From Liolophura sinensis (taxonomy: Eukaryota; Mollusca; Polyplacophora; Chitonida; Chitonidae): 49,076 nt of DNA. The notes under the pieces are model-generated. The model worked only from the letters and a program-made list of their open reading frames with translations. It ran no database searches and was not told where the DNA came from. Both the position numbers and the translations under genes were made by a program. The stretch covers positions 1-49,076 of the forward strand of contig NW_027018269.1 of the NCBI RefSeq assembly GCF_032854445.1, given 5' to 3'. Below, one piece after another: positions 1 to 12,435 of the stretch (position 1 is its first letter; each line of letters opens with the position of its first letter).

Positions 1-546
1 GGTGTGGTTTTTCTACACGTAGATAAAGACATTGAGATTGTCTTGGACTTAAAAGTAAGACAATTGCTGGATGAGTTAAATGGGCTAGCCCAAGATTTGA
101 CGTCTTCTGGGCTACCGAAGGGCACATAACGTATAGTTAAAAGTTGAATATAGTAACGACAGTCGCGATTGTGCATAGTACAGTGTATCCGATTTCAATT
201 AACAAAAAGACCAGGCAAAAATGCAAAAGTGGAAAAACTGTTCCAGTGCTGCTGGTAAGAGGCTAATCCGACGTATTTTGTGACGAGAAATCGAATGGTG
301 CAAACCGCGTTGCTCTCCGACCAATACTTTTGGCTGTAGCGACAATTGAATGATCATTGATGTCATAGTCACGTGCCCAGCAACGGCTCTTACTCCATGG
401 AAACCAGGGAAATTTGCAATTTTTTAAACAGCTGCCGATGCTGGCCCAATTCCGCATCTATTAGAACCTTATAGATGTGGTTCAGTGATCAGTTGTACTT
501 TTTACAGCAGACTGTATCTAGTACATTGTGTTTTTTATGTACGAAT
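1..546. repeat. Satellite monomer at left window edge
   Basis: This is the first unit (546 bp). It begins exactly at the GGTGTGG phase point because of where the window is cut. The central palindrome is shortened (GGGCTAGCCC, one T lost), and one C is missing from the usual GACCAGTCGCG, leaving GACAGTCGCG. It carries the 'CGTATAGTTAAAAG' haplotype (class A). It contains no gene or RNA signal. Confidence 0.9.
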
Positions 547-3500
547 GGTGTGGTTTTTCTACACGTAGATAAAGACATTGAGATTGTCTTGGACTTAAAA
601 GTAAGACAATTGCTGGATGAGTAAATGGGCTTAGCCCCAAAGATTTGACGTCTTCTGGGCTACCGAAGGGCACATAACGTATAGTTAAAAGTTGAATATA
701 GTAACGACCAGTCTCGATTGTGCATAGTACAGTGTATCCGATTTCAATTAACAAAAAGACCAGGCAAAAATGCAAAAGTGGAAAAACTGTTCCAGTGCTG
801 CTAGTAAGAGGCTAATCCGACGTATTTTGTCACGAGAAATCGAATGGTGCAAACCGCGTGCTCTCCGACCAATACTTTTGGCTGTAGCGACAATTGAATG
901 ATCATTGATGTCATAGTCACGTGCCTAGCAACGGCTCTTACTCCATGGAAACCAGGGAAATTTGCAATTTTTTAAACAGCTGCCGATGCCTGGGCCAATT
1001 CCGCATCTTTTAGAACCTTATTGATGTGGTTCAGTGATCAGTTGTACTTTTTACAGCAGACTGTATCTAGTACATTGTGTTTTTTATGTACAAATGGTGT
1101 GGTTTTTCTACACGTAGATAAAGACATTGAGATTGTCTTGGACTTAGAAGTAAGACAATTGCTGGGTGAGTTAAATGGGCTTAGCCCAAAGATTTGACGT
1201 CTTCTGGGCTACAGAAGGGCACATAACTTACAGTCAAAAGTTGAATATAGTAATGACCAGTCCGCGATTGTACATAGTAGATTGTATCCGATTTCAAATT
1301 AACAAAAAGACCAGGCAAAAATGCAAAAGTGGAAAAACTGTTCCAGTGCTGCTGGTAGAGGCTAATCCGACGTATTTTGTGACGAGAAATCGAATGGTGC
1401 AAACCGCGTTGCTCTCCGACCAATACTTTTGGCTGTAGCCACAATTGAATGATCATTGATGTCATAGTCACGTGCCTAGCAACGGCTCTTACTCCATGGA
1501 AACCAGGGAAATTTGCAATTTTTCAAACAGCTGCCGATGCCTGGCCCAATTCCGCATCTATTAGAACCTTATAGATGTGGTTCAGTGGTCAGTTGTACTT
1601 TTTACAGCAGACTGTATGTAGTACATTGTGTTTTTTATGTACGAATGGTGTGGTTTTTCTACACGTAGATAAAGGACATTGAGATTGTCTTGGACTCAGA
1701 AGTAAGACAATTGCTGAGTGAGTTAAATGGGCTAGCCCAAAGATTTGACGTCTTCTGGGCTACCGAAGGGCACATAACTTATAGTTAAAAGTTGAATATA
1801 GTAACGACCAGTCGCGATTGTGCATAGTACAGTGTATCGATTTCAATTAACAAAAAGACCAAACAAAAATGCAAAAGTGGAAAAACTGTTCCAGTGCTGC
1901 TGGTAAGAGGCTAATCCGACGTATTTTGTCACGAGAAATCGAATGGTGCAAACCGCGTTGCTCTCCGACCAATACTTTTGGCTGTAGCGACAATTGAATG
2001 ACTCATTGATGTCATAGTCACGTGCCCAGCAACGGCTCTACTCCATGGAAACCAGGGAAATATGCAATTTTTTAACAGCTGCCGATGCCTGGCCCAATTC
2101 CGCATCTATTAGAACCTTATAGATGTGGTTCAGTGATCAGTTGTACTTTTACAGCAGACTGTATCTAGTACATTGTGTTTTTTATGTACGAATGGTGTGG
2201 TTTTTCTACACGTAGATAAAGACATTGAGATTGTCTTGGACTTAAAAGTAAGACAATTGCTGGATGAGTTAAATGGGCTTAGCCCAAAGATTTGACGTCT
2301 TCTGGGCTACCGAAGGGCAAATAACGTATAGTTAAAAGTTGAATATAGTAACGACCAGTCGCGATTGTGCATAGTACAGTATATCCGATTTCAATTAAGA
2401 TTGTCTTGGACTTAAAAGTAAGACAATTGCTGGATGAGTTAAATGGGCTTAGCCCAAAGATTTGACGTCTTCTGGGCTACCGAAGGGCACATAACTTACA
2501 GTCAAAGTTGAATATAGTAATGACCAGTCGCGATTGTGCATAGTACAGTGTATCCGATTTCAATTAACAAAAAGACCAGGCAAAAATGCAAAAGTGGAAA
2601 AACTGTTCCAGTGCTGCTAGTAAGAGGCTAATCCGACGTATTTTGTCACGAGAAATCGAATGGTGCAAACCGCGTTGCTCTCCGACCATATTTTTGGCTG
2701 TAGCGACAATTGAATGATCATTGATGTCATAGTCACGTGCCCAGCAACGGCTCTTACTCCATGGAAACCAGGGAAATTTGCAATTTTTTAAACAGCTGCC
2801 GATGCCTGGGCCATTTCCGCATCTTTTAGAACCTTATTGATGTGCGTCAGTGATCAGTTGTACTTTTTACAGCAGACTGTATCTAGTACATTGTGTTTTT
2901 TTATGTACGAATGGTGTGGTTTTTTCTACACGTAGATAAAGACATTGAGATTGTCTTGGACTTAAAAGTAAGACAATTGCTGATGAGTTAAATGGGCTTA
3001 GCCCAAAGATTTGACGTCTTCTGGGCTACCGAAGGGCACATAACGTATAGTTAAAAGTTGAATATAGTAACGACCAGTTGCGATTGTGCATAGTACAGTG
3101 TATCCGATTTCAATTAACAAAAAGACCAAATAAAAATGCAAAAGTGGAAAAAACTGTTCCAGTGCTGCTGGTAAGAGGCTAATCCGACGTATTTTGTCAC
3201 GAGAAATCGAATGGTGCAAACCGCGTTGCTCTCCGACCAATACTTTTGGCTGTAGCGACAATTGAATGATCATTGATGTCATAGTCACGTGCCCAGCAAC
3301 GGCTCTTACTCCATGGAAACCAGGGAAATTTGCAATTTTTAAACAGCTGCCGATCCCTGGGCCATTCCGCATCTTTTAGAACCTTATTGATGTGGTTCAG
3401 TGATCAGTTGTACTTTTTACAGCAGACTGTATCTAGTACATTGTGTTTTTTTATGTACAAATGGTGTGGTTTTTCTACACGTAGATAAAGACATTGAGAT

Positions 3501-4013
3501 TGTCTTGGACTTAGAAGTAAGACAATTGCTGGGTGAGTTAAATGGGCTTAGCCCAAAGATTTGACGTCTTCTGGGCTACAGAAGGGCACATAACTTACAA
3601 TCAAAAGTTGAATATAGTAATGACCAGTCGCGATTGTACATAGTAGATTGTATCCGATTTCAAATTAACAAAAAGACCAGGCAAAAATGCAAAAGTGGAA
3701 AAACTGTTCCAGTGCTGCTGGTAAGAGGCTAATCCGACGTATTTTGTCACGAGAAATCGAATGGTGCAAACCGCGTTGCTCTCCGACCAATACTTTTGGC
3801 TGTAGCGACAATTGAATGATCATTGATGTCATAGTCACGTGCCCAGCAATGGCTCTTACTCCATGGAAACCAGGGAAATTTGCAATTTTCTAAACAGCTG
3901 CCGATGCCTGGGCCAATTCCGCATCTTTTAGAGCCTTATTGATGTGGGTCAGTGATCAGTTGTACTTTTTACAGCAGACTGTATCTAGTACATTGTGTTT
4001 TTTATGTACAAAT
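547..4013. repeat. Left copy of ~3.4-kb duplicated segment (8.4-kb spacing)
   Basis: Units start at 547, 1096, 1647, 2194, 2913 and 3463. The same succession of distinctive units recurs at 8961-12435, offset 8,414-8,421 bp (15 unit starts). Shared diagnostics, in order, are: GTCTCG plus GCTAGTAAG in the first unit; TTAGAAG with CTTACAGTC in the second; GGACTCAGAAG with GCTGAGTGAG in the third; the internally duplicated ~720-bp fourth unit; and CTTACAATC in the sixth. The match fades after 4014. This indicates a segmental duplication of about six monomers that later gathered substitutions and single-base indels. Confidence 0.85.
2229..2567. repeat. Internal tandem duplication of monomer positions ~36-205
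   Basis: Inside the unit that begins at 2194, the sequence runs normally from GATTGTC (2229) to CAATTAA (2398), then jumps back to GATTGTC at 2399 and repeats the same ~170-bp stretch to 2567 before continuing. The unit is therefore 719 bp. The two internal copies are not identical. The first has GGCAAATAACG and AGTATATCC. The second has CTTACAGTC and AATGACC, typical of another haplotype class in its middle. The duplication thus probably arose by misaligned exchange between two different monomers rather than simple slippage. The same junction recurs at 10817. Confidence 0.9.
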
Positions 4014-6760
4014 GGTGTGGTTTTTCTACACGTAGATAAAGACATTGAGATTGTCTTGGACTTAAAAGTAAGACAATTGCTGGATGAGTTAAATGGGCTT
4101 AGCCCAAAGATTTGACGTCTTCTGGGCTACCGAAGGGCACATAACGTATATTTAAAAGTTGAATATAGTAACGACCAGTCGCGATTGTGCATAGTACAGT
4201 GTATCCGATTTCAATTAACAAAAAGACCAGGCAAAAATGCAAAAGTGGAAAAACTGTTCCAGTGCTGCTGGTAAGAGGCTAATCTGACGTATTTTGTGTG
4301 AAGAAATCGAATGGTGCAAACCGCGTTGCTCTCCGACTAATACTTTTGGCTGTAGCGACAATTGAATGATCATTGATGTCATAGTCACGTGCCCAGCAAC
4401 GGCTCTTACTCCATGGAAACCAGGGAAATATGCAATTTTTTAACAGCTGCCGATGCCTGGCCCAATTCCGCATCTATTAGAACCTTATAAATGCGGTTCA
4501 GTGATCAGTTGTACTTTTTACAGCAGACTGTATCTAGTACATTGTGTTTTTTATGTACGAATGGTGTGGTTTTTCTAAACGTAGATAAAGACATTGAGAT
4601 TGTCTTGGACTTAAAAGTAAGACAATTGCTGGGTGAGTTAAATGGGCTTAGCCCAAAGATTTGACGTCTTCTGGGCTACCGAAGGGCACATAACGTATAG
4701 TTAAAAGTTGAATATAGTAACGACCAGTCGCGATTGTGCATAGTACAGTGTATCCGATTTCAATTAACAAAAAGTCCAGGCAAAAATGGAAAAGTAGAAA
4801 AACTGTTCCAGTGCTGCTGGTAAGAGGCTAATCCGACGTATTTTGTGACGAGAAATCGAATGTTGCAAACCGCGTTGCTCTCCGACCAATACTTTTGGCT
4901 GTAGCGACAATTGAATGATCATTGATGTCATAGTCACGTGCCCAGCAACGGCTCTTACTCCATGGAAACCAGGGAAATTTGCAAATTTTTTAAACAGCTG
5001 CCGATGCCTGGCCCAATTCCGCATCTATTAGAACCTTTTAGATGTGGTTCAGTGATCAGTTGTACTTTTTACAGCAGACTGTATCTAGTACCTTGTGTTT
5101 TTCATGTACAAATGGTGTGGTTTTTCTACACGTAGATAAAGACATTGAGATTGTCTTGGACTTAAAAGTAAGACAATTGCTGGATGAGTTAAATGGGCTT
5201 AGCCCAAAGATTTGACGTCTTCTGGGCTACCGAAGGGCACATAACGTATAGTTAAAAGTTGAATATAGTAACGACCAGTCGCGATTGTGCATAGTAGAGT
5301 GTATCCGATTTCAATTAACAAAAAGACCAGGCAAAAATGCAAAAGTGGAAAAACTGTTCCAGTGCTGCTGGTAAGAGGCTAATCTGACGTATTTTGTGTG
5401 AAGAAATCGAATGGTGCAAACCGCGTTGCTCTCCGACTAATACTTTTGGCTGTAGCGACAATTGAATGATCATTGATGTCATAGTCACGTGCCCAGCAAC
5501 GGCTCTTACTCCATGGAAACCAGGGAAATATGCAATTTTTTAACAGCTGCCGATGCCTGGCCCAATTCCGCATCTATTAGAACCTTATAAATGCGGTTCA
5601 GTGATTAGTTGTACTTTTTACAGCAGACTGTATCTAGTACATTGTGTTTTTTATGTACGAATGGTGTGGTTTTTCTACACGTAGATAAAGACATTGAGAT
5701 TGTCTTGGACTTAAAAGTAAGACAATTGCTGGGTGAGTTAAATGGGCTTAGCCCAAAGATTTGACGTCTTCTGGGCTACCGAAGGGCACATAACGTATAG
5801 TTAAAAGTTGAATATAGTAACGACCAGTCGCGATTGTGCATAGTACAGTGTATCCGATTTCAATTAACAAAAAGACCAGGCAAAAATGCAAAAGTGGAAA
5901 AACTGTTCCAGTGCTGCTGGTAAGAGGCTAATCCGACGTATTTTGTGTGAAGAAATCGAATGGTGCAAACCGCGTTGCTCTCCGACTAATACTTTTGGCT
6001 GTAGCGACAATTGAATGATCATTGATGTCATAGTCACGTGCCCAGCAACGGCTCTTACTCCATAGAAACCAGGGAAATATGCAATTTTTTAACAGCTGCC
6101 GATGCCTGGCCCAATTCCGCATCTATTAGAACCTTATAAATGCGGTTCAGTGATCAGTTGTACTTTTTACAGCAGACTGTATCTAGTACATTGTGTTTTT
6201 TATGTACGAATGGTGTGGTTTTTCTACACGTAGATAAAGACATTGAGATTGTCTTGGACTTAAAAGTAAGACAATTGCTGGATGAGTTAAATGGGCTTAG
6301 CCCAAAGATTTGACGTCTTCTGGGCTACCGAAGGGCACATAACGTATAGTTAAAAGTTGAATATAGTAACGACCAGTCGCGATTGTGCATAGTACAGTGT
6401 ATCCGATTTCAATTAACAAAAAGACCAGGCAAAAATGCAAAAGTGGAAAAACTGTTCCAGTGCTGCTGGTAAGAGGCTAATCTGACGTATTTTGTGTGAA
6501 GAAATCGAATGGTGCAAACCGCGTTGCTCTCCGAATAATACTTTTGGCTGTAGCGACAATTGAATGATCATTGATGTCATAGTCACGTGCCCAGCAACGG
6601 CTCTTACTCCATGGAAACCAGGGAAATATGCAATTTTTTAACAGCTGCCGATGCCTGGCCCAATTCCGCATCTATTAGAACCTTATAAATGCGGTTCAGT
6701 GATTAGTTGTACTTTTTACAGCAGACTGTATCTAGTACATTGTGTTTTTTATGTACGAAT
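4014..6760. repeat. Locally homogenised run of five monomers (TTTTGTGTGAAG variant)
   Basis: Units start at 4014, 4563, 5114, 5663 and 6212. Four of the five (not 4563) share TTTTGTGTGAAG in place of the usual TTTTGT(C/G)ACGAG, a tail AAATGCGGTTCAG, and CCGACTAAT or CCGAATAAT. I did not see TTTTGTGTGAAG elsewhere in the window. Units at 5114-5663 and 6212-6761 look like a two-monomer (1,098-bp) duplication, because both first members are followed by the rare GTGATTAG. This is recent local amplification. Confidence 0.8.
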
Positions 6761-8960
6761 GGTGTGGTTTTTCTACACGTAGATAAAGACATTGAGATTG
6801 TCTTGGACTTAAAAGTAAGACAATTGCTGGGTGAGTTAAATGGGCTTAGCCCAAAGATTTGACGTCTTCTGGGCTACCGAAGGGCACATAACGTATAGTT
6901 AAAAGTTGAATATAGTAACGACCAGTCGCGATTGTGCATAGTACAGTGTATCCGATTTCAATTAACAAAAAGACCAGGCAAAAATGCAAAAGTGGAAAAA
7001 CTGTTCCAGTGCTGCTGGTAAGAGGCTAATCCGACGTATTTTGTGACGAGAAATCGAATGGTGCAAACCGCGTTGCTCTCCGACCAATACTTTTGGCTGT
7101 AGCGACAATTGAATGATCATTGATGTCATAGTCACGTGCCTAGCAACGGCTCTTACTCCATGGAAACCAGGGAAATTTGCAATTTTTTAAACAGCTGCCG
7201 ATGCCTGGCCCAATTCCGCATCTATTAGAACCTTATAGATGTGGTTCAGTGATCAGTTGTACTTTTTACAGCAGACTGTATCTAGTACATTGTGTTTTTT
7301 ATGTACGAATGGTGTGGTTTTTCTACACGTAGATAAAGACATTGAGATTGTCTTGGACTTAAAAGTAAGACAATTGCTGGATGAGTTAAATGGGCTTAGC
7401 CCAAAGATTTGACGTCTTCCGGGCTACCGAAGGGCACATAACGTACAGTTAAAAGTTGAATATAGTAACGACCAGTCTCGATTGTGCATAGTACAGTGTA
7501 TCCGATTTCAATTAACAAAAAGACCAGGCAAAAATGCAAAAGTGGAAAAACTGTTCCAGTGCTGCTAGTAAGAGACTAATCCGACGTATTTTGTCACGAG
7601 AAATCGAATGGTGCAAACTGCGTTGCTCTCCGACCAATACTTTTGGCTGTAGCGACAATTGAATGATCATTGATGTCATAGTCACGTGCCCAGCAACGGC
7701 TCTTACTCCATGGAAACCAGGGAAATTTGCAATTTTCTAAACAGCTGTCGATGCCTGGGCCAATTCCGCATCTTTTAGAACCTTATTGATGTGGTTCAGT
7801 GATCAGTTGTTCTTTTTACAGCAGACTGTATCTAGTACCTTGTGTTTTTTATGTACGAATGGTGTGGTTTTTCTACACGTAGATAAAGACATTGAGATTG
7901 TCTTGGACTTAAAAGTAAGACAATTGCTGGATGAGTTAAATGGGCTTAGCCCAAAGATTTGACGTCTTCTGGGCTACCGAAGGGCACATAACGTATAGTT
8001 AAAAGTTGAATATAGTAACGACCAGTCGCGATTGTGCATAGTACAGTGTATCCGATTTCAATTAACAAAAAGACCAGGCAAAAATGCAAAAGTGGAAAAA
8101 CTGTTCCAGTGCTGCTGGTAAGAGAGTAATCCGACGTATTTTGTCACGAGAAATCGAATGGTGCAAACCGCGTTGCTCTCCGACCAATACTTTTGGCTGT
8201 AGCGACAATTGAATGATCATTGATGTCATAGTCACGTGCCTAGCAACGGCTCTTACTCCATGGAAACCAGGGAAATATGCATTTTTTTAACAGCTGCCGA
8301 TGCCTGGCCCAATTCCGCATCTATTAGAACCTTATAAATGTGGTTCAGTGATCAGTTGTACTTTTTACAGCAGACTGTATCTAGTACATTGTGTTTTTTA
8401 TGTACGAATGGTGTGGTTTTTCTACACGTAGATAAAGACATTGAGATTGTCTTGGACTTAAAAGTAAGACAATTGCTGGGTGAGTTAAATGGGCTTAGCC
8501 CAAAGATTTGACGTCTTCTGGGCTACAGAAGGGCACATAACTTATACTCAAAAGTTGAATATAGTAATGACCAGTCGCGATTGTACATAGTAGATTGTAT
8601 CGGATTTCAAATTAACAAAAAGACCAGGCAAAAATGCAAAAGTGGAAAAACTGTTCCAGTGCTGCTGGTAAGAGGCTAATCCGACGTATTTTGTGACGAG
8701 AAATCGAATGGTGCAAACCGCGTTGCTCTCCGACCAATACTTTTGGCTGTAGCGACAATTGAATAATCATTGATGTCATAGTCACGTGCCTAGCAACGGC
8801 TCTTACTCCATGGAAACCAGGGAAATTTGCAATTTTTTAAACAGCTGCCGATGCCTGGCCCAATTCCGCATCTATTAGAACCTTATAGATGTGGTTCAGT
8901 GATCAGTTGTACTTTTTACAGCAGACTGTATCTAGTACATTGTGTTTTTTATGTACGAAT
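6761..8960. repeat. Satellite units between duplicated blocks
   Basis: Units start at 6761, 7311, 7861 and 8410, with lengths 549-551 bp. The unit at 7311 carries TCTTCCGGG (at 7415), which recurs 1,650 bp later at 9065 in the unit starting at 8961. Both also share GTCTCG and GCTAGTAAG, so a three-monomer duplication probably links 7311 and 8961. The unit at 8410 has the class-B haplotype (CTTATACTC, AATGACC, GTAGATTG). There are no other features. Confidence 0.75.
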
Positions 8961-11900
8961 GGTGTGGTTTTTCTACACGTAGATAAAGACATTGAAATTG
9001 TCTTGGACTTAAAAGTAAGACAATTGCTGGATGAGTTAAATGGGCTTAGCCCAAAGATTTGACGTCTTCCGGGCTACCGAAGGGCACATAACGTATAGTT
9101 AAAAGTTGAATATAGTAACGACCAGTCTCGATTGTGCATAGTACAGTGTATCCGATTTCAATTAACAAAAAGACCAGGCAAAAATGCAAAAGTGGAAAAA
9201 CTGTTCCAGTGCTGCTAGTAAGAGGCTAATCCGACGTATTTTGTGACGAGAAATCGAATGGTGCAAACCGCGTTGCTCTCCGACCAATACTTTTGGCTGT
9301 AGCGACAATTGAATGATCATTGATGTCATAGTCACGTGCCTAGCAACGGCTCTTACTCCATGGAAACCAGGGAAATTTGCAATTTTTTAAACAGCTGCCG
9401 ATGCCTGGGCCAATTCCGCATCTTTTAGAACTTTATTGATGTGGTTCAGTGATCAGTTGTACTTTTTACAGCAGACTGTATCTAGTACATTGTGTTTTTT
9501 ATGTACAAATGGTGTGGTTTTTCTACACGTAGATAAAGACATTGAGATTGTCTTGGACTTAGAAGTAAGACAATTGCTGGGTGAGTTAAATGGGCTTAGC
9601 CCAAAGATTTGACGTCTTCTGGGCTACAGAAGGGCACATAACTTACAGTCAAAAGTTGAATATAGTAATGACCAGTCGCGATTGTACATAGTAGATTGTA
9701 TCCGATTTCAAATTAACAAAAAGACCAGGCAAAAATGCAAAAGTGGAAAAACTGTTCCAGTGCTGCTGGTAAGAGGCTAATCCGACGTATTTTGTGACGA
9801 GAAATCGAATGGTGCAAACCGCGTTGCTCTCCGACCAATACTTTTGGCTGTAGCCACAATTGAATGATCATTGATGTCATAGTCACGTGCCTAGCAACGG
9901 CTCTTACTCCATGGAAACCAGGGAAATTTGCAATTTTTCAAACAGCTGCCGATGCCTGGCCCAATTCCGCATCCATTAGAACCTTATAGATGTGGTTCAG
10001 TGGTCAGTTGTACTTTTTACAGCAGACTGTATGTAGTACATTGTGTTTTTTATGTACAAATGGTGTGGTTTTTCTACACGTAGATAAAGACACTGAGATT
10101 GTCTTGGACTCAGAAGTAAGACAATTGCTGAGTGAGTTAAATGGGCTTAGCCCAAAGATTTGACGTCTTCTGGGCTACCGAAGGGCACATAACTTATAGT
10201 TAAAAGTTGAATATAGTAACGACCAGTCGCGATTGTGCATAGTACAGTGTATCCGATTTCAATTAACAAAAAGACCAAACAAAAATGCAAAAGTGGAAAA
10301 ACTGTTCCAGTGCTGCTGGTAAGAGGCAATCCGACGTATTTTGTCACGAGAAATCGAATGGTGCAAACCGCGTTGCTCTCCGACCATTACTTTTGGCTGT
10401 AGCGACAATTAAATGATCATTGATGTCATAGTCACGTGCCCAGCAACGGCTCTTACTCCATGGAAACCAGGGAAATATGCAATTTTTTAACAGCTGCCGA
10501 TGCCTGGCCCAATTCCGCATCTATTAGAACCTTATAGATGTGGTTCAGTGATCAGTTGTACTTTTTACAGCAGACTGTATCTAGTACTTTGTGTTTTTTT
10601 ATGTACGAATGGTGTGGTTTTTCTACACGTAGATAAAGACATTGAGATTGTCTTGGACTTAAAAGTAAGACAATTGCTGGATGAGTTTAAATGGCTTAGC
10701 CCAAAGATTTGACGTCTTCTGGGCTACCCGAAGGGCAAATAACGTATAGTTAAAAGTTGAATATAGTAACGACCAGTCGCGATTGTGCATAGTACAGTAT
10801 ATCCGATTTCAATTAAGATTGTCTTGGACTTAAAAGTAAGACAATTGCTGGATGAGTTCAATGGGCTTAGCCCAAAGATTTGACGTCTTCTGGGCTACCG
10901 AAGGGCACATAACTTACAGTCAAAAGTTGAATATAGTAATGACCAGTCGCGATTGGTGCATAGTACAGTGTATCCGATTTCAATTAACAAAAAGACCAGG
11001 CAAAAATGCAAAAAGTGGAAAAACTGTTCCAGTGCTGCTAGTAAGAGGCTAATCCGACGTATTTTGTCACGAGAAATCGAATGGTGCAAACCGCGTTGCT
11101 CTCCGACCAATATTTTTGGCTGTAGCGACAATTGAATGATCATTGATGTCATAGTCACGTGCCCAGCAACGGCTCTTACTCCATGGAAACCAGGGAAATT
11201 TGCAATTTTTAAACAGCTGCCGATGCCTGGGCTATTTCCGCATCTTTAGAACCTTATTGATGTGCGTCAGTGATCAGTTGTACTTTTTACAGCAGACTGT
11301 ATCTAGTACATTGTGTTTTTTATGTACGAATGGTGTGGTTTTTCTACACGTAGATAAAGACATTGAGATTGTCTTGGACTTAAAAGTAAGACAATTGCTG
11401 GATGAGTTAAATGGGCTTAGCCCAAAGATTTGACGTCTTTTGGGCTACCGAAGGGCACATAACGTATAGTTAAAAGTTGAATATAGTAACGACCAGTCGC
11501 GATTGTGCATAGTACAGTGTATCCGATTTCAATTAACAAAAAGACCAAACAAAAATGCAAAAGTGGAAAAACTGTTCCAGTGCTGCTGGTAAGAGGCTAA
11601 TCCGACGTATTTTGTGACGAGAAATCGAATGGTGCAAACCGCGTTGCTCTCCGACCAATACTTTTGGCTGTAGCGACAATTGAATGATCATTGATGTCAT
11701 AGTCACGTGCCTAGCAACGGCTCTTACTCCATGGAGACCAGGGAAATTTGCAATTTTTTAAACAGCTGCCGATCCCTGGGCCAATTCCGCATCTCTTTTA
11801 GAACCTTTTTGATGTGGTTCAGTGATCAGTTGTACTTTTTACAGCAGACTGTATCTAGTACATTGTGTTTTTTATGTACAAATGGTGTGGTTTTTCTACA

Positions 11901-12435
11901 CGTAGATAAAGACATTGAGATTGTCTTGGACTTAGAAGTAAGACAATTGCTGGGTGAGTTAAATGGGCTTAGCCCAAAGATTTGACGTCTTCTGGGCTAC
12001 AGAAGGGCACATAACTTACAATCAAAAGTTGAATATAGTAATGACCAGTCGCGATTGTACATAGTAGATTGTATCCGATTTCAAATTAACAAAAAGACCA
12101 GGCAAAAATGCAAAAGTGGAAAAACTGTTCCAATGCTGCTGGTAAGAGGCTAATCCGACGTATTTTGTCACGAGAAATCGAATGGTGCAAACCGCGTTGC
12201 TCTCCGACCAATACTTTTGGCTGTAGCGACAATTGAATGATCATTGATGTCATAGTCACGTGCCTAGCAACGGCTCTTACTCCATGGAAACCAGGGAAAT
12301 TTGCAAGTTTTTTAAACAGCTGCCGATGCCTGGCCCAATTCCGCATCTATTAGAACCTTATAGATGTGGTTCAGTGATCAGTTGTACTTTTTACAGCAGA
12401 CTGTATCTAGTACCTTTTGTTTTTTATGTACAAAT
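8961..12435. repeat. Right copy of ~3.4-kb duplicated segment (8.4-kb spacing)
   Basis: Units start at 8961, 9511, 10062, 10611, 11332 and 11884, in the same order of variant types as 547-4013. The two copies differ by scattered substitutions, such as CCATTAG near 9971, and by single-base indels. The duplication is therefore older than the near-identical pairs further right, or else read consensus quality is lower here. Confidence 0.85.
10646..10987. repeat. Second instance of the ~170-bp internal monomer duplication
   Basis: The unit that begins at 10611 carries the same jump from CAATTAA (ending 10816) back to GATTGTC (10817) as seen at 2399, with the same linked variants in the first internal copy (GGCAAATAACG, AGTATATCC). 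The offset is 171 bp because of one extra C near 10729. An identical junction and identical linked variants mean one ancestral event, copied with the surrounding block, rather than two independent events. Confidence 0.9.

Noticed and set aside
2980-2987. CTGATGAG, hammerhead-ribozyme-like core, followed by the TGGGCTTAGCCCA hairpin
   Set aside because: Other units read CTGGATGAG; this one has a single-base loss. No matching GAAA strand with a stem III and cleavage site could be placed, so I take it as coincidence. A covariance-model search with the Rfam hammerhead families on the consensus would settle it.
2998-3372. Recurring minus-strand open frames (60-134 codons, e.g. 2998-3372 and 48001-48405)
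   Set aside because: They recur because the repeat recurs. Their lengths and ends change with every indel, and the frames overlap plus-strand ones. No start context, splice structure or family resemblance was seen.
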